Below are positions 22,785 to 31,763 of a DNA stretch of 64,000 nucleotides, one piece after another. The position numbers and the translations under genes are program-made. This stretch comes from Leptolyngbya sp. NIES-3755 (GTDB lineage: Bacteria > Cyanobacteriota > Cyanobacteriia > Leptolyngbyales > Leptolyngbyaceae): contig AP017308.1 in the NCBI GenBank assembly GCA_001548435.1, positions 691,030 to 755,029 on the forward strand, given 5' to 3'. How positions within the stretch are numbered: position 1 is the stretch's first letter; each line of letters starts with the position of its first letter. Under the pieces are notes generated by a model. It was not told the DNA's origin and made no database searches. It worked only from the letters and a program-made list of their open reading frames with translations.

Positions 22785-25220
22785 CTAAAACAGTTCATTT
22801 ATTCGATCCTTACGAATAACCGTTGAAATAAGTGCTTGAATGTTTTGCCATACTTTTAGTGTCTTAGGATGGCTTTCACCTAACAACTTGCACGATAGCC
22901 TAAGTGCTTCAAGATATAGTTGCTTTGCTTCTTTATATTGTTCTTGTAAAAGCCTCAGCCCTGCTAAATTGTTTAGAGAGGTTGCTATACTCGGGTGTTC
23001 CATCCCATGATAGCTTTGATCAATCTTGAGCGAACGACTGTAACAAGATTCTGCTTCAGAATAACATCCGCGAAGTTCATAAATCCCTGCTAAGTTGTTC
23101 AAACTTCGTGCAACGTACGGATGATTTTCACCCCAATAGCGCTCTGAAATTGTCAATGCTTTCAGAAGCGCCTCTTTCGCTTCTTGATATCGTCCTAATG
23201 ACTTAAAGAGACACGCTAGATTATTCAGGATACTTGCCATTTCCGCGCAATCATCCCCAATCTGGGTTTGATATATCTCTTTTGCTTCAGAAAGGCATAA
23301 TTCCGCTTTCAAGTAACGCCCTTGATCATGGTAAAGTTCAGCTAACTCTACAAGGGAAGGTGCAACCCCAGGATGAGCGATGCCTAAGCACTGCTTGTAA
23401 ATTTTTACTGCATCTATTAATAAATCTTCCACAACATCGAATTTTGCTTGTACATGGTGAATTCTTGCCAGATTATGAGAAGCGGTTGCTATATCAATAT
23501 GGCTCTCAATATGTCTCCTTTTGACCACTTCTAAACCTCGGTTATGCCAGAATGCCGCATCTATGTAAGCTGTTTTTGCTTCGTAGAACCAGGCTAGTCG
23601 TGCAAAAGGTGTTAGAGCATTCTCATTATCCAGAAATGTTTCTAGATTTTTAGCGACCTCAATAATGTGGGGGATAGAAGGTGCTATTTGCTCAATCTGT
23701 TTATGATTAGGCAAGTCAAAGATGTCTCTTGACCTTCGTACTACCACTCGACAAAACGATCGCTTCATTTCCTCATCCTCTGGCATCTGCGATCGCTTCA
23801 CCCCAAAAAATTCCCGCAACAGTTGATGCAATTGATAATTCTCTCCACCCTCAAAACTCAACAAACTCAAATTTACTAACTGTGCATCCCGCAGATCTTC
23901 CAAGTCTTCCTCATCTGTCTCCGGGAAACATTCCTGCACCAATCTCCACGGAATATCAGCCAAAGCAAACAAACTCAAAAATGCCGCTAACCGTTGCGCG
24001 TCTTCATTCAATTCCTGCCAACTCAATTCAAACGCTGCGGTGACATTCAGCGTTGCAGTCATTCCCGGTTCAGTTTCAAGCAATGCCTTAGCCGCTAACC
24101 GTTGCTCCTGCAATCGCTCCCACAGTTTCGCAACCGAGCATCCCTTTTTCCGCGCCAAATACCGCCCGACTAGCTCCAATCCCAGCGGCAAATAGCCCAA
24201 CCACTCACAAACCTGCTTTGCTGTCTCCAACTCCTGATCAATCCGTCCATCCGTCACCGATCGTCGCAACAATTCCAGCGATGCCGCCTCACTCAAGACC
24301 TGAATTTCATAATTTCTCACCGACCCATCTAAATATTTGCGCGTTGTCAGCAGTACTCGAAACTGATCGCGATGCTTCGGTAAGAAAGGTTTGATATCGT
24401 CATAGGCTTGCACATCATCGAACACGAGTAAGGTTGCTGCCTTCTGCCAATTTGTCCAGCACCATTCCACCTGAGCCATCAACTCTCGATCGTCTGGCGG
24501 CATCACCCCCAACTTTTCCCGCGCAAACTGAACAATCTGCAATCCAATATCCTCTCGCGCCCGCAGCCAGCATACCCCACCCGGATAATCCTGCGACTTC
24601 AGATGTTTTAGCGCATATTGCAACGCTAATTCTGTCTTGCCAATTCCGCCCATTCCCTTAATCGACGAAATTGCAGTCAGTTCTCCCGATCGCACTTTCT
24701 CATGCAACTCCTCAAGTGCCTGCTCTCGACCCACAAACAGCTTATTCTCGATCGGTAAATTCGCTGGAGTTCCTAACTGAGGAAATTCCGATGGCTGAAG
24801 CGGTTTCGTTCTCGCATCTGAAACCGCTTGCAGCAATAATTTCTCTGCTTCTGACTCTGGAATTCCCACGAGATCGACATAGACGATCGCTCGTAACAAT
24901 CCTGTGAGTTCACAAGCTTCGACGCGCACCGGAATGAGTGTGCGATTCTTCCCGCGTGGATCTTGGACAAAGGCGGCTGCCCATTCGGGTTGAGTGAACT
25001 CTGATTGAAGATAGTTTGGAGATAAAACCGCGATCGTTCTTTTCGTCTGGTCGATCGCATCGTGCATATCCAGAACGAAATTTCCACCTGGACGGAAATC
25101 CCAGGCTTGAATAATGGTTGAATATCCCGCTTTCTCTAATGTGGCTGCGATCCACTCTGCCCAAGCTCGATCGTGGCGATTGTAGCTGATAAAAAAATCC
25201 TTCTTCAATGCAGCATTCAT
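22785..25220 (-). CDS. TIR-NB-ARC-TPR protein (STAND NTPase)
   Basis: The likely start is the ATG at 25220, giving 811 residues. Residues 6-135 are a TIR domain (KKDFFISYNRHDRAWAEWIA, IIQAWDFRPGGNF, LSPNYLQSEFTQPEW). An NB-ARC module follows with P-loop GMGGIGKTELALQYA, Walker B LLVFDDV and the sensor LLTTRK. The C-terminal third has about five 42-residue TPR/kinesin-light-chain repeats (SILNNLACLFKSLGRYQEAK, ARSLNNLAGIYELRGCYSEA). Proteins with this plan are NLR-like switches; several act in anti-phage defence, with TPRs as sensor and TIR as effector. It stands alone, next to toxin-antitoxin debris, with phased repeats upstream. Confidence 0.9.
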   Translation of the reverse strand: MNAALKKDFFISYNRHDRAWAEWIAATLEKAGYSTIIQAWDFRPGGNFVLDMHDAIDQTKRTIAVLSPNYLQSEFTQPEWAAAFVQDPRGKNRTLIPVRVEACELTGLLRAIVYVDLVGIPESEAEKLLLQAVSDARTKPLQPSEFPQLGTPANLPIENKLFVGREQALEELHEKVRSGELTAISSIKGMGGIGKTELALQYALKHLKSQDYPGGVCWLRAREDIGLQIVQFAREKLGVMPPDDRELMAQVEWCWTNWQKAATLLVFDDVQAYDDIKPFLPKHRDQFRVLLTTRKYLDGSVRNYEIQVLSEAASLELLRRSVTDGRIDQELETAKQVCEWLGYLPLGLELVGRYLARKKGCSVAKLWERLQEQRLAAKALLETEPGMTATLNVTAAFELSWQELNEDAQRLAAFLSLFALADIPWRLVQECFPETDEEDLEDLRDAQLVNLSLLSFEGGENYQLHQLLREFFGVKRSQMPEDEEMKRSFCRVVVRRSRDIFDLPNHKQIEQIAPSIPHIIEVAKNLETFLDNENALTPFARLAWFYEAKTAYIDAAFWHNRGLEVVKRRHIESHIDIATASHNLARIHHVQAKFDVVEDLLIDAVKIYKQCLGIAHPGVAPSLVELAELYHDQGRYLKAELCLSEAKEIYQTQIGDDCAEMASILNNLACLFKSLGRYQEAKEALLKALTISERYWGENHPYVARSLNNLAGIYELRGCYSEAESCYSRSLKIDQSYHGMEHPSIATSLNNLAGLRLLQEQYKEAKQLYLEALRLSCKLLGESHPKTLKVWQNIQALISTVIRKDRINELF

Positions 25221-25528
25221 GGGGGCAACTCTGCGATCGCTCTGTATCTTTTCTACACAGAGAGCGAGTATTTTTCCAAAAACTGTCAGTATTTCTGTAT
25301 GAAGATCGAAGACTCTATATCGCGATCGTATTGTTCTCACTTGGAATGCGATCGTTCTCGCTTTTTCATAGAACGCTGCACATCAGAGATAGAACATTCT
25401 CTCTTTTTGATAGAACGATCGCACTTTTCGATAGAATATTCCATCTCAGAATGCAAATCGACATGAAAAATCCCGAACGATGTCACTTAGACACACATTC
25501 GGGATTCTTTAGGATGAAAAAGAGAAAT
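25221..25528. other. Intergenic region upstream of the TIR-NB-ARC gene
   Basis: This 308-base stretch separates the TIR-NB-ARC start from the 3' end of the desaturase gene (same strand). It contains four 21-base phased repeats. Open frames across it show a 7-residue period that is only the shadow of these repeats. No other gene is supported. Confidence 0.6.
25368..25451 (-). repeat. Four 21-bp phased repeats (iteron-like) upstream of the STAND gene
   Basis: The heptamer ATAGAAC or ATAGAAT begins at 25368, 25389, 25410 and 25431, exactly 21 bases apart; three of the four are preceded by a T-tract (CTTTTTC, CTTTTTG, CTTTTCG). Twenty-one bases is two helical turns, so all copies face the same side of the DNA. 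They lie 148-231 bases upstream of the TIR-NB-ARC start, a plausible operator array. Confidence 0.7.
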
Positions 25529-26347
25529 CTAAGCTTTGTCTTCTGCCAATTTCACCTTCGTTGCCAGTCCTAACGCTTGCAGCAAACGAATCGTCATCCA
25601 GGTCATATCAATTTCCCACCACTTCAAACCATGACGGGCAGAGTATTGATACGTATGGTGATTGTTGTGCCAGCCTTCGCCATACACCAAGACCGCCACC
25701 CACCAGCAATTTGTGGAATTGTCATCTGAATCATAGGTGCGATAGCCAAATTTATGCGTTGCACTATTCACCAACCAGGTGCAGTGATACACCAACACCA
25801 AGCGAACGAAAATGCCCCAGGTGACAAAAGACCAACCGCCGATCGCATAAAGCAACACACCCAATGCGATTTGGAGCAGCGCAAAGTAGTTTTCTAAAAA
25901 CTGATAGAACTTATCGTCAGCAATATCTTTGGTGAACTTAGGAATTTCATTTTCGGCGGGGACATCCCGCAGCATCCATTCCATGTGGCTCCACCAGAAG
26001 CCTTTAGTCGAATCGTGGTGATCGTTGGGTTTGTCAGAATAAAGATGATGATGGCGATGTAACCCAATCCACCAGATCGGACCGCCCTGCATTGCCAAAG
26101 AGCCAAAGAATACGAGGGTGTATTCGAGCCATTTGGGAACTTGGAAGCTGCGATGACTCATGAGACGATGCCATCCCAAAGTGATCCCTAGCCCCCCGGT
26201 GAGCCAGTGAAGAAAGATGGCAAGTCCAACAGCGCTCCAGCTAAAGTTTCCAGGCAAAAAGGCGAACAGTGCGCCAATGTGAATTGCCACCATAAAGGCG
26301 AGCGTGGGATAGTCTATTTTCAGTTTTTCGGAAGTTGCGATAGTCAT
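25529..26347 (-). CDS. desC: Acyl-lipid/acyl-CoA desaturase (delta-9 type)
   Basis: From the ATG at 26347 the protein has 272 residues with four membrane helices and the three histidine boxes of delta-9 desaturases: HRLMSH, HRHHHLYSD and HNNHHTYQYSARH. These bind the di-iron centre. DesC introduces the first double bond into stearate of membrane glycerolipids, the basis for later desaturation and cold acclimation. The upstream in-frame extension to 26542 is not typical of the family. The gene is divergent from the methionine gamma-lyase family gene. Confidence 0.9.
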   Translation of the reverse strand: MTIATSEKLKIDYPTLAFMVAIHIGALFAFLPGNFSWSAVGLAIFLHWLTGGLGITLGWHRLMSHRSFQVPKWLEYTLVFFGSLAMQGGPIWWIGLHRHHHLYSDKPNDHHDSTKGFWWSHMEWMLRDVPAENEIPKFTKDIADDKFYQFLENYFALLQIALGVLLYAIGGWSFVTWGIFVRLVLVYHCTWLVNSATHKFGYRTYDSDDNSTNCWWVAVLVYGEGWHNNHHTYQYSARHGLKWWEIDMTWMTIRLLQALGLATKVKLAEDKA

Positions 26348-26469
26348 GAAAAAGTCTCTAAACGGAATACGATGCTCGATCTGCGCGACAATAGAACCCG
26401 CTTTAACCGAAGACGAGTTCAAGTTCGGGACGGCGCAATCTCCACTGTAACTTTTAATTAACGAGGCAG

Positions 26470-27723
26470 ATGATGAACGGCTCGATTCTGGTAAAAGAAG
26501 CGGAAAAAGCACTATCTGAGATCTTTTCTGGTATTGACGCAAAGGTCAAGAAAAATTTACATAAGGTGCTGAGCGCATATCGCAGTCATCGAGTGGGCGT
26601 TCATCATTTTGCGGCTGTGTCTGGCTATGGTCATGATGATTTGGGTAGAGAAGTGCTCGATCGAGTATTCGCAGAAGTGATGGAAGCCGAAGCCGCGATC
26701 GTGCGAGTCCAATTCGTTTCTGGCACTCATGCGATCGCGTCTGCACTTTATGGGGTTCTCCGTCCTGGGGATGAGATGCTTTGTGTGGCAGGTGCGCCGT
26801 ATGACACGTTAGAGGAAGTGATCGGATTACGAGGTGAGAATCAAGGATCGCTCAAAGATTTGGGTGTGTCTTATCGACAGTTGGAATTGACCCCGGAAGG
26901 TTTGATTGATTGGCATACGCTGAGAACGGCGATTCGACCAGAGACGAAATTAGTATCGATTCAGCGATCGTGTGGTTATTCTTGGCGACCAAGTTTATCG
27001 ATCGTGGAAATTGAGAAAATTATTGCGATCGTTAAAGAACAAAATCCGAATACGGTTTGCTTTGTCGATAACTGTTATGGCGAATTTGTCGAAGATCGTG
27101 AACCGACTGCGGTAGGAGCCGATTTGATTGCCGGATCATTGATTAAAAATCTTGGAGGCACGATCGTCACTACTGGCGGATATGTCGCAGGTCGAGCCGA
27201 TTTGGTGGAAATGGCGGCTTGTCGGTTAACGGCTCCAGGGATTGGCAGTTCTGGGGGTGCAACGTTTGATCAAAATCGGCTTTTATTTCAAGGATTGTTT
27301 CTCGCGCCGCAGATGGTCGGAGAAGCGAAGAAAGGGAATCATCTTACGGCTTATGTGTTTGATAAATTGGGCTATCCAGTAAATCCTGCGCCATTTGCAC
27401 CGAGACGTGATGTGATTCAGGCGATCAAACTCGGCTCACCAGAGAAGATTATTGCGTTTTGTCGATCGATTCAGCAAAATTCCCCGATCGGGTCTTATCT
27501 CGATCCGGTTCCATCTGGAATGCCGGGATATGAAAGCGAATTGGTGATGGCGGGCGGAACGTTTATCGATGGCAGCACTTCGGAATTTTCGGCGGATGGA
27601 CCTTTGAGAGAACCGTATGTTGTGTTTTGCCAAGGAGGAACGCACTGGACGCATGTTGCGATCGCACTTGAAGCCGCGATCGAAGCGATTCAACAAAAAA
27701 CCCCCAACCGAAGTCAGGGGTAA
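26470..27723 (+). CDS. Methionine gamma-lyase family (aluminium-resistance type) PLP enzyme
   Basis: The 417-residue protein belongs to the Met_gamma_lyase Pfam family: VSGYGHDDLGREVLDRVFAE, VQFVSGTHAIASALYGVLRP, VSIQRSCGYSWRPS, FVDNCYGEFVE, and the PLP lysine in AGSLIKNLGG. The family is large, conserved in cyanobacteria and Firmicutes, and poorly characterised; lyase activity on sulfur amino acids is assumed from fold. ATG codons at 26470 and 26473 are both possible. The end of the gene reads into an AT-poor segment followed by the convergent transporter gene. Confidence 0.85.
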   Translation: MMNGSILVKEAEKALSEIFSGIDAKVKKNLHKVLSAYRSHRVGVHHFAAVSGYGHDDLGREVLDRVFAEVMEAEAAIVRVQFVSGTHAIASALYGVLRPGDEMLCVAGAPYDTLEEVIGLRGENQGSLKDLGVSYRQLELTPEGLIDWHTLRTAIRPETKLVSIQRSCGYSWRPSLSIVEIEKIIAIVKEQNPNTVCFVDNCYGEFVEDREPTAVGADLIAGSLIKNLGGTIVTTGGYVAGRADLVEMAACRLTAPGIGSSGGATFDQNRLLFQGLFLAPQMVGEAKKGNHLTAYVFDKLGYPVNPAPFAPRRDVIQAIKLGSPEKIIAFCRSIQQNSPIGSYLDPVPSGMPGYESELVMAGGTFIDGSTSEFSADGPLREPYVVFCQGGTHWTHVAIALEAAIEAIQQKTPNRSQG

Positions 27724-27772
27724 TTAATCAGGGTGCATCTACCAATACCTACTACTTCAGAATTCCCGTAGA

Positions 27773-28669
27773 TCAGGACACTTTTGCAGAATTTCTTAAA
27801 ATTGCGATCGCGACTCCCAGTAACAAAACCAGAGCACCAATGATGATCTGCGTTCCAGGGATTTCTTGGAAAAATGCGATCGCGAAAATTGTCGAGCCTA
27901 CAGGTTCCAAAAGAATAATCAATGTCACGATCGTGGGCGGTAAATGTCTCATCGCCCAGTTAAAACTCGTATGTCCGATCAATTGCGGAAATACTGCCAT
28001 CAACGCAATATAGACATAAGTAAGAAGAGGATAGCCAAGATACGGAGAGCCAAATAGGAACGGTAAAGGAAATAGTGTAATTGCAGCCGTGGAATAAGCA
28101 ACCGTTACGTAGCTCTTAACATCTAAACCTTGTCTTTGTGCTTCTCTTCCAAGTAATAAATACAAACTTGCTGCCCACGCACCGACGATCGCTAATCCAT
28201 TTCCTAACAGCGGATTCGATCCATCTTGGCTTGTGTCGTCTAATCCGATGAGAATTCCGCCAACCATTGCAATTCCGATTCCTAAAAAGGTTGCACGAGT
28301 CGGCTTTTCTCGAAACCAAAACCAACTCAATAACGCTACCCAAAGCGGATTCGTCGTTACGAGTGTTGTAGAAGCCGCGATCGACGTATATGACAGCGAC
28401 GAAATCCAAGTTGCAAAATGAACTGCTAAAGAAATTCCAGCCCCGATCGCAAATTTGATCGCATTCCGTGAAGCGGGTTGGAATGAACGCCAAGTGGGAA
28501 CGAGAAACAGAGCCGCGATCGACAGTCGGGATGCTGCTAAAACAAGACTAAATCCGACTCCTGAAGTGCCTGAAACATTGGTTGCCAATCGAATCAGAAT
28601 TGCTGCTGTCGAAACCGAGAGAATCCCGATCGTCAGCACGATCGTTAAAGTGAGAGTGGTCGATCGCAT
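27773..28669 (-). CDS. DMT-superfamily EamA transporter
   Basis: From the ATG at 28669 the protein has 298 residues and ten predicted membrane helices in two EamA halves (SVSTAAILIRLATNVSGTSG; ATTLVTTNPLWVALLSWFWF; LLEPVGSTIFAIAFFQE). It is an inner-membrane metabolite exporter of unknown substrate. The start is 5 bases beyond the stop of the histidine kinase gene upstream, so the two are probably co-transcribed. The functional link is unclear. Confidence 0.85.
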   Translation of the reverse strand: MRSTTLTLTIVLTIGILSVSTAAILIRLATNVSGTSGVGFSLVLAASRLSIAALFLVPTWRSFQPASRNAIKFAIGAGISLAVHFATWISSLSYTSIAASTTLVTTNPLWVALLSWFWFREKPTRATFLGIGIAMVGGILIGLDDTSQDGSNPLLGNGLAIVGAWAASLYLLLGREAQRQGLDVKSYVTVAYSTAAITLFPLPFLFGSPYLGYPLLTYVYIALMAVFPQLIGHTSFNWAMRHLPPTIVTLIILLEPVGSTIFAIAFFQEIPGTQIIIGALVLLLGVAIAILRNSAKVS

Positions 28670-28674
28670 GGGAT

Positions 28675-30969
28675 TCAATTGGATAAAGGCAATCGGACTG
28701 TAAACGTTGCGCCTTGATCTGCTCCTGCACTCTCCGCCCAAATCGTTCCTTGATGCAATTCCACCAAGTGACGCGAAATGGCTAATCCTAATCCCAGTCC
28801 ATCTTTATAGCGACTAGAATCATCATCCGCTTGAGCAAATCGATCGAATACATGCGGTAAAAATTCTGGCTCAATTCCTTTTCCGGTATCTCGCACAACA
28901 ATCTCAACCGTGAATGAATCGACAACACTTAATTCAACATCAACGTGACCACCACTCGGAGTGAATTTTACTGCATTCGTTAATAGATTTGTAATCACTT
29001 GCTGCAATCGTGCAGGATCACCCGTCACAGAATCGATCGATTGCTCAATCTGCGATCGTACAATCACGCCTTTCGCTTCCGCTGAGAGTTGCACATTCGC
29101 GATCGCGGTTTCCACAATGGGAGCAAGATCAACTTGAGTCAGCGCAATTCGCAACGTTCCGCGAACCATTCGAGACACATCCAGCAAATCCTCGATCAGT
29201 TGCACCTGAACTTGAGCATTTCGCTCGATGATTAACAACGCACGTTTCAAAGTTTCAGGCTCAAACGTGCGAGCTTGCAGCAGTTTCGACCAGCCCAAAA
29301 TCGAATTCAGAGGCGATCGCAATTCATGAGACACGATCGCCAAAAATTCATCCTTACTTCGATTTGCCGCTTCTGCTTCTGCACGAGCCGCTTCTGCTTC
29401 CGCTAACAGGGTTTCGCGTTCTTGAGCCGCCCGTTTTCGATCGCGCAAATCCAACACAAAACAGATACTATATCCATCCTGTTCGCGCCCTTCCATCATC
29501 GCAGTGCCAATCAGAATCGGAACACGAGACCCATCTTTGTGATAGTACTCTTTCTCAGAAGGGGGAGAAATTCCAGTCGCTCTCAACTGGGCTTCAATCT
29601 CTAGCGTCTGAGCTTCATAGCCAGGAGGAGTCAAAGTCATCCAATTTAGTGCCCCTGCGTTCAACTCTTCGTTGGTATAACCAAGCAAATTCAGAAACGC
29701 ATCATTCGCCTCATAAATTCGTCCGCTGAAATCGGCAAAGAAAATTCCAATCAAATTCGAGTCTGCTAAACGACGGAATTTCGCCTCACTTTCTCGCAAT
29801 GCCTGTTCAGCCGATCGACGATCGCTAATATCGATCGTGTTTCCCACCATTCGGATCGGTCTTCGATTGGCATCCCGCACCACAATGCCGCGTTCTTGCA
29901 CCCAAACATAATGTCCATCTCGATGCCGAACGCGATACTCTCCTTCAAATCGATCTTGATCCCTCAGTCGTTCAAAAAACTCATCTTGATCGAGTGAGGC
30001 AAGATCATCAGGATGAATTCGATCGTGCCACCATGCGACCGTTGGTTCTGCTTCTTCTGGTGAGTACCCGACCACATCGACTAAGCCACGAGTTCGTTCT
30101 ACCAGTCCGGTGATCAAGTCGAGGTCATACACCAAACTTTGAACCGCGTCGGCTGCCAGTTCAAATCGTTCATTCGATCGCGTTAAAGATAATTCCAACG
30201 TCTTTCGCTGCATGACTTCTTGAGCCAATCCCAAAATCTCGATCGGGACACCTTCGGGCGATCGACGAAACACGACTTCTTGAGTGTGAAACCAAATCCA
30301 TTCACCGTTTGCCGATTGCATTCGGTATTCAAACTCGAACACTTGATGATTCGCTGCGGTTTCAAACTGTGATAGATGTTGAGGAACTCGATCGAAGTCG
30401 TCTGGATGAACCAATTTTGGCAAAACGTCGCCGCCCATTTCCTGAACCTGCTCTGGGGTATAGCCAAGAACATCAGCGAGTTGACGATTGGCGAAAACAT
30501 TCCGATTGGCGGTCAAATCATAGATGTAAACAATACCGGGAATTGCATCGGTCAGTTGTTGAATAAACTGTTGATCTTTTTCTAATTTTTGAGTGAGTTC
30601 ACGTTTAAGTTGTGACTGCTCGATCGCTTTTCGTAGCGTAATTTCTAAAAGTTCAGCCGTAAGATAATCTGTAATTAAATAATTTTCCGCACCTTGTTTT
30701 ATTGCTTGAACGACGATCGATGAATTCCCTTGCTTTGCCATCACGATTAAGGGTGGATGTCGATCGCCAAATGCAGATTGAATTGCTTCAATTAGCGTAA
30801 AATTCGAGAATAAAATGACATCGATCGACGCTTCACGGCAAGCTCTTACCGCCTCTTCAATAGAATCTAGCTCTACGACATCAAACAGACAATCCGATAA
30901 GTAGCGACGGTAAGTTTCGCGATTGATCTGATCATCGTCAACGATTAAAACCGCAGATTCAGGGAACAT
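28675..30969 (-). CDS. PAS-domain histidine kinase with degenerate N-terminal receiver
   Basis: The 764-residue protein has an N-terminal receiver-like domain (AVLIVDDDQINRETYRRYLS, residues 6-120), three PAS/PAC modules (about 130-500), a coiled region, HisKA (DEFLAIVSHELRSPLNSILG, His ~544) and HATPase_c (ILTNAVKF-like N box, GKGIEP, GLGLGLAISRHLVELH). No membrane segment is present, so it is a soluble sensor. The receiver keeps the acidic pocket, but the phospho-acceptor position reads Ser in DVILFSN and the conserved Lys is Thr. The neighbouring single receiver gene (30990-31373) is its likely partner. Confidence 0.88.
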   Translation of the reverse strand: MFPESAVLIVDDDQINRETYRRYLSDCLFDVVELDSIEEAVRACREASIDVILFSNFTLIEAIQSAFGDRHPPLIVMAKQGNSSIVVQAIKQGAENYLITDYLTAELLEITLRKAIEQSQLKRELTQKLEKDQQFIQQLTDAIPGIVYIYDLTANRNVFANRQLADVLGYTPEQVQEMGGDVLPKLVHPDDFDRVPQHLSQFETAANHQVFEFEYRMQSANGEWIWFHTQEVVFRRSPEGVPIEILGLAQEVMQRKTLELSLTRSNERFELAADAVQSLVYDLDLITGLVERTRGLVDVVGYSPEEAEPTVAWWHDRIHPDDLASLDQDEFFERLRDQDRFEGEYRVRHRDGHYVWVQERGIVVRDANRRPIRMVGNTIDISDRRSAEQALRESEAKFRRLADSNLIGIFFADFSGRIYEANDAFLNLLGYTNEELNAGALNWMTLTPPGYEAQTLEIEAQLRATGISPPSEKEYYHKDGSRVPILIGTAMMEGREQDGYSICFVLDLRDRKRAAQERETLLAEAEAARAEAEAANRSKDEFLAIVSHELRSPLNSILGWSKLLQARTFEPETLKRALLIIERNAQVQVQLIEDLLDVSRMVRGTLRIALTQVDLAPIVETAIANVQLSAEAKGVIVRSQIEQSIDSVTGDPARLQQVITNLLTNAVKFTPSGGHVDVELSVVDSFTVEIVVRDTGKGIEPEFLPHVFDRFAQADDDSSRYKDGLGLGLAISRHLVELHQGTIWAESAGADQGATFTVRLPLSN

Positions 30970-30989
30970 TCGATACTAAATTAATTTAA

Positions 30990-31373
30990 TTATGCTGGTA
31001 AGCAGTATCGCTGAATCAGACGCATTAATTCAAGCGGATCTACAGGTTTCGTTAGGTAATCATTGAAATCCGAACTGATCGCCTGCATCCGATCTTCCTC
31101 GCGTGCATAAGCGGTTAATGCGATCGCTGGAAGTCCTTCACCTTGTGGGAGTTCACGAACCTGCTCAATCAGTTGAAATCCATCCATTTCAGGCATAGCA
31201 ACATCACTGACCAAAATCGCTGGCAATTGCTGTTCAAGCATGGATAACGCTTCTTTCGCATTTGTCGCCACCGTCACGATCGCTCCTTCTTCTTCTAGCA
31301 TGAACCGGAGAAGATCCCGTGTATCAGGATCATCATCAACGATGAAAATGTTAACCCGCTGCAATGATTCCAT
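30990..31373 (-). CDS. Single-domain response regulator (CheY-like)
   Basis: The 127-residue protein is a complete receiver domain: IFIVDDDPDTRDLLRFMLEE for the acidic pocket, phospho-acceptor Asp in LVSDVAMPEMDG, Thr in AIALTAYA and Lys in DYLTKPVDPLEL. It lies 20 bases upstream of the PAS kinase gene and probably heads an operon kinase-receiver-transporter. No output domain is present. Confidence 0.9.
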   Translation of the reverse strand: MESLQRVNIFIVDDDPDTRDLLRFMLEEEGAIVTVATNAKEALSMLEQQLPAILVSDVAMPEMDGFQLIEQVRELPQGEGLPAIALTAYAREEDRMQAISSDFNDYLTKPVDPLELMRLIQRYCLPA

Positions 31374-31669
31374 TCTTAATTAGTACCCGTGCGAAGAAGA
31401 GCCTTGGAGGAATTTTTTAAGATATCCAGAGTGAAATCTAGACTACGCCTTACGGTAGGGGCAGTCGTCCATCCAGGGGCAGAGAAGATTTTCCTATAAA
31501 CATCAAAAAGCTTAAACCTGACTTGAATTTGCTGTGCTTCAAAATTTGGGTACGCTACCGTACATTTTCATCTGGATTCTATCGATAGCGTGAGTTGTTC
31601 TACAAGACTCTCTAACTTTCGTTGGAGGGTAATGCTGCTCTTAAGAAAGGGACGGAGTTAGGATAATTT
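31374..31669. other. Intergenic region upstream of the candidate sRNA
   Basis: No ORF is supported. CTAACTTTCGT (31613-31623) can pair with ACGGAGTTAG (31652-31661), a stem with one bulge. GATAAT at 31662-31667 could be a -10 box for the plus-strand RNA that follows, with no good -35. The stretch near 31455-31490 is GC-richer than its surroundings and unexplained. Confidence 0.4.
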
Positions 31670-31763
31670 TCTGTACAGTTAAATCATCAAAAACTTACTC
31701 TCCTCTCTCCGGTAAGGTTTGGTTCAGAAGTCCGCCCTGGGTTGTCAAAGACTCAGGGTTTTT
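31670..31763 (+). ncRNA. Candidate small RNA with CU-rich loop and intrinsic terminator
   Basis: Downstream of a -10-like GATAAT (31662-31667), a hairpin forms from AAACTTAC (31691-31698) and GTAAGGTTT (31712-31720) with a loop TCTCCTCTCTCC. It is followed by a short single-stranded part and a terminator CCCTGGGT/ACTCAGGG with five Ts (31735-31763). The loop is complementary to Shine-Dalgarno sequences. The terminator lies across the stop codon of the opposite-strand ribokinase gene and works only on the plus strand, so a plus-strand transcript is expected. Its layout recalls cyanobacterial Yfr-type sRNAs, but I cannot name a family. Confidence 0.5.
31735..31763 (+). terminator. Rho-independent terminator of the candidate sRNA
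   Basis: Eight-base-pair stem CCCTGGGT/ACTCAGGG (one G-T pair), loop TGTCAAAG, then TTTTT. The T-run is on the plus strand only, overlapping the last codon of the convergent rbsK. Confidence 0.75.

Noticed and set aside
25368-25451. Possible CRISPR array
   Set aside because: Repeat units are 21 bases with only seven conserved bases and no spacer-repeat structure.
25173-25573. Two ORFs across the 21-bp repeats with a 7-residue period
   Set aside because: The period is explained by the DNA repeats. One overlaps the TIR start and the desaturase 3' end, and both lack a domain.
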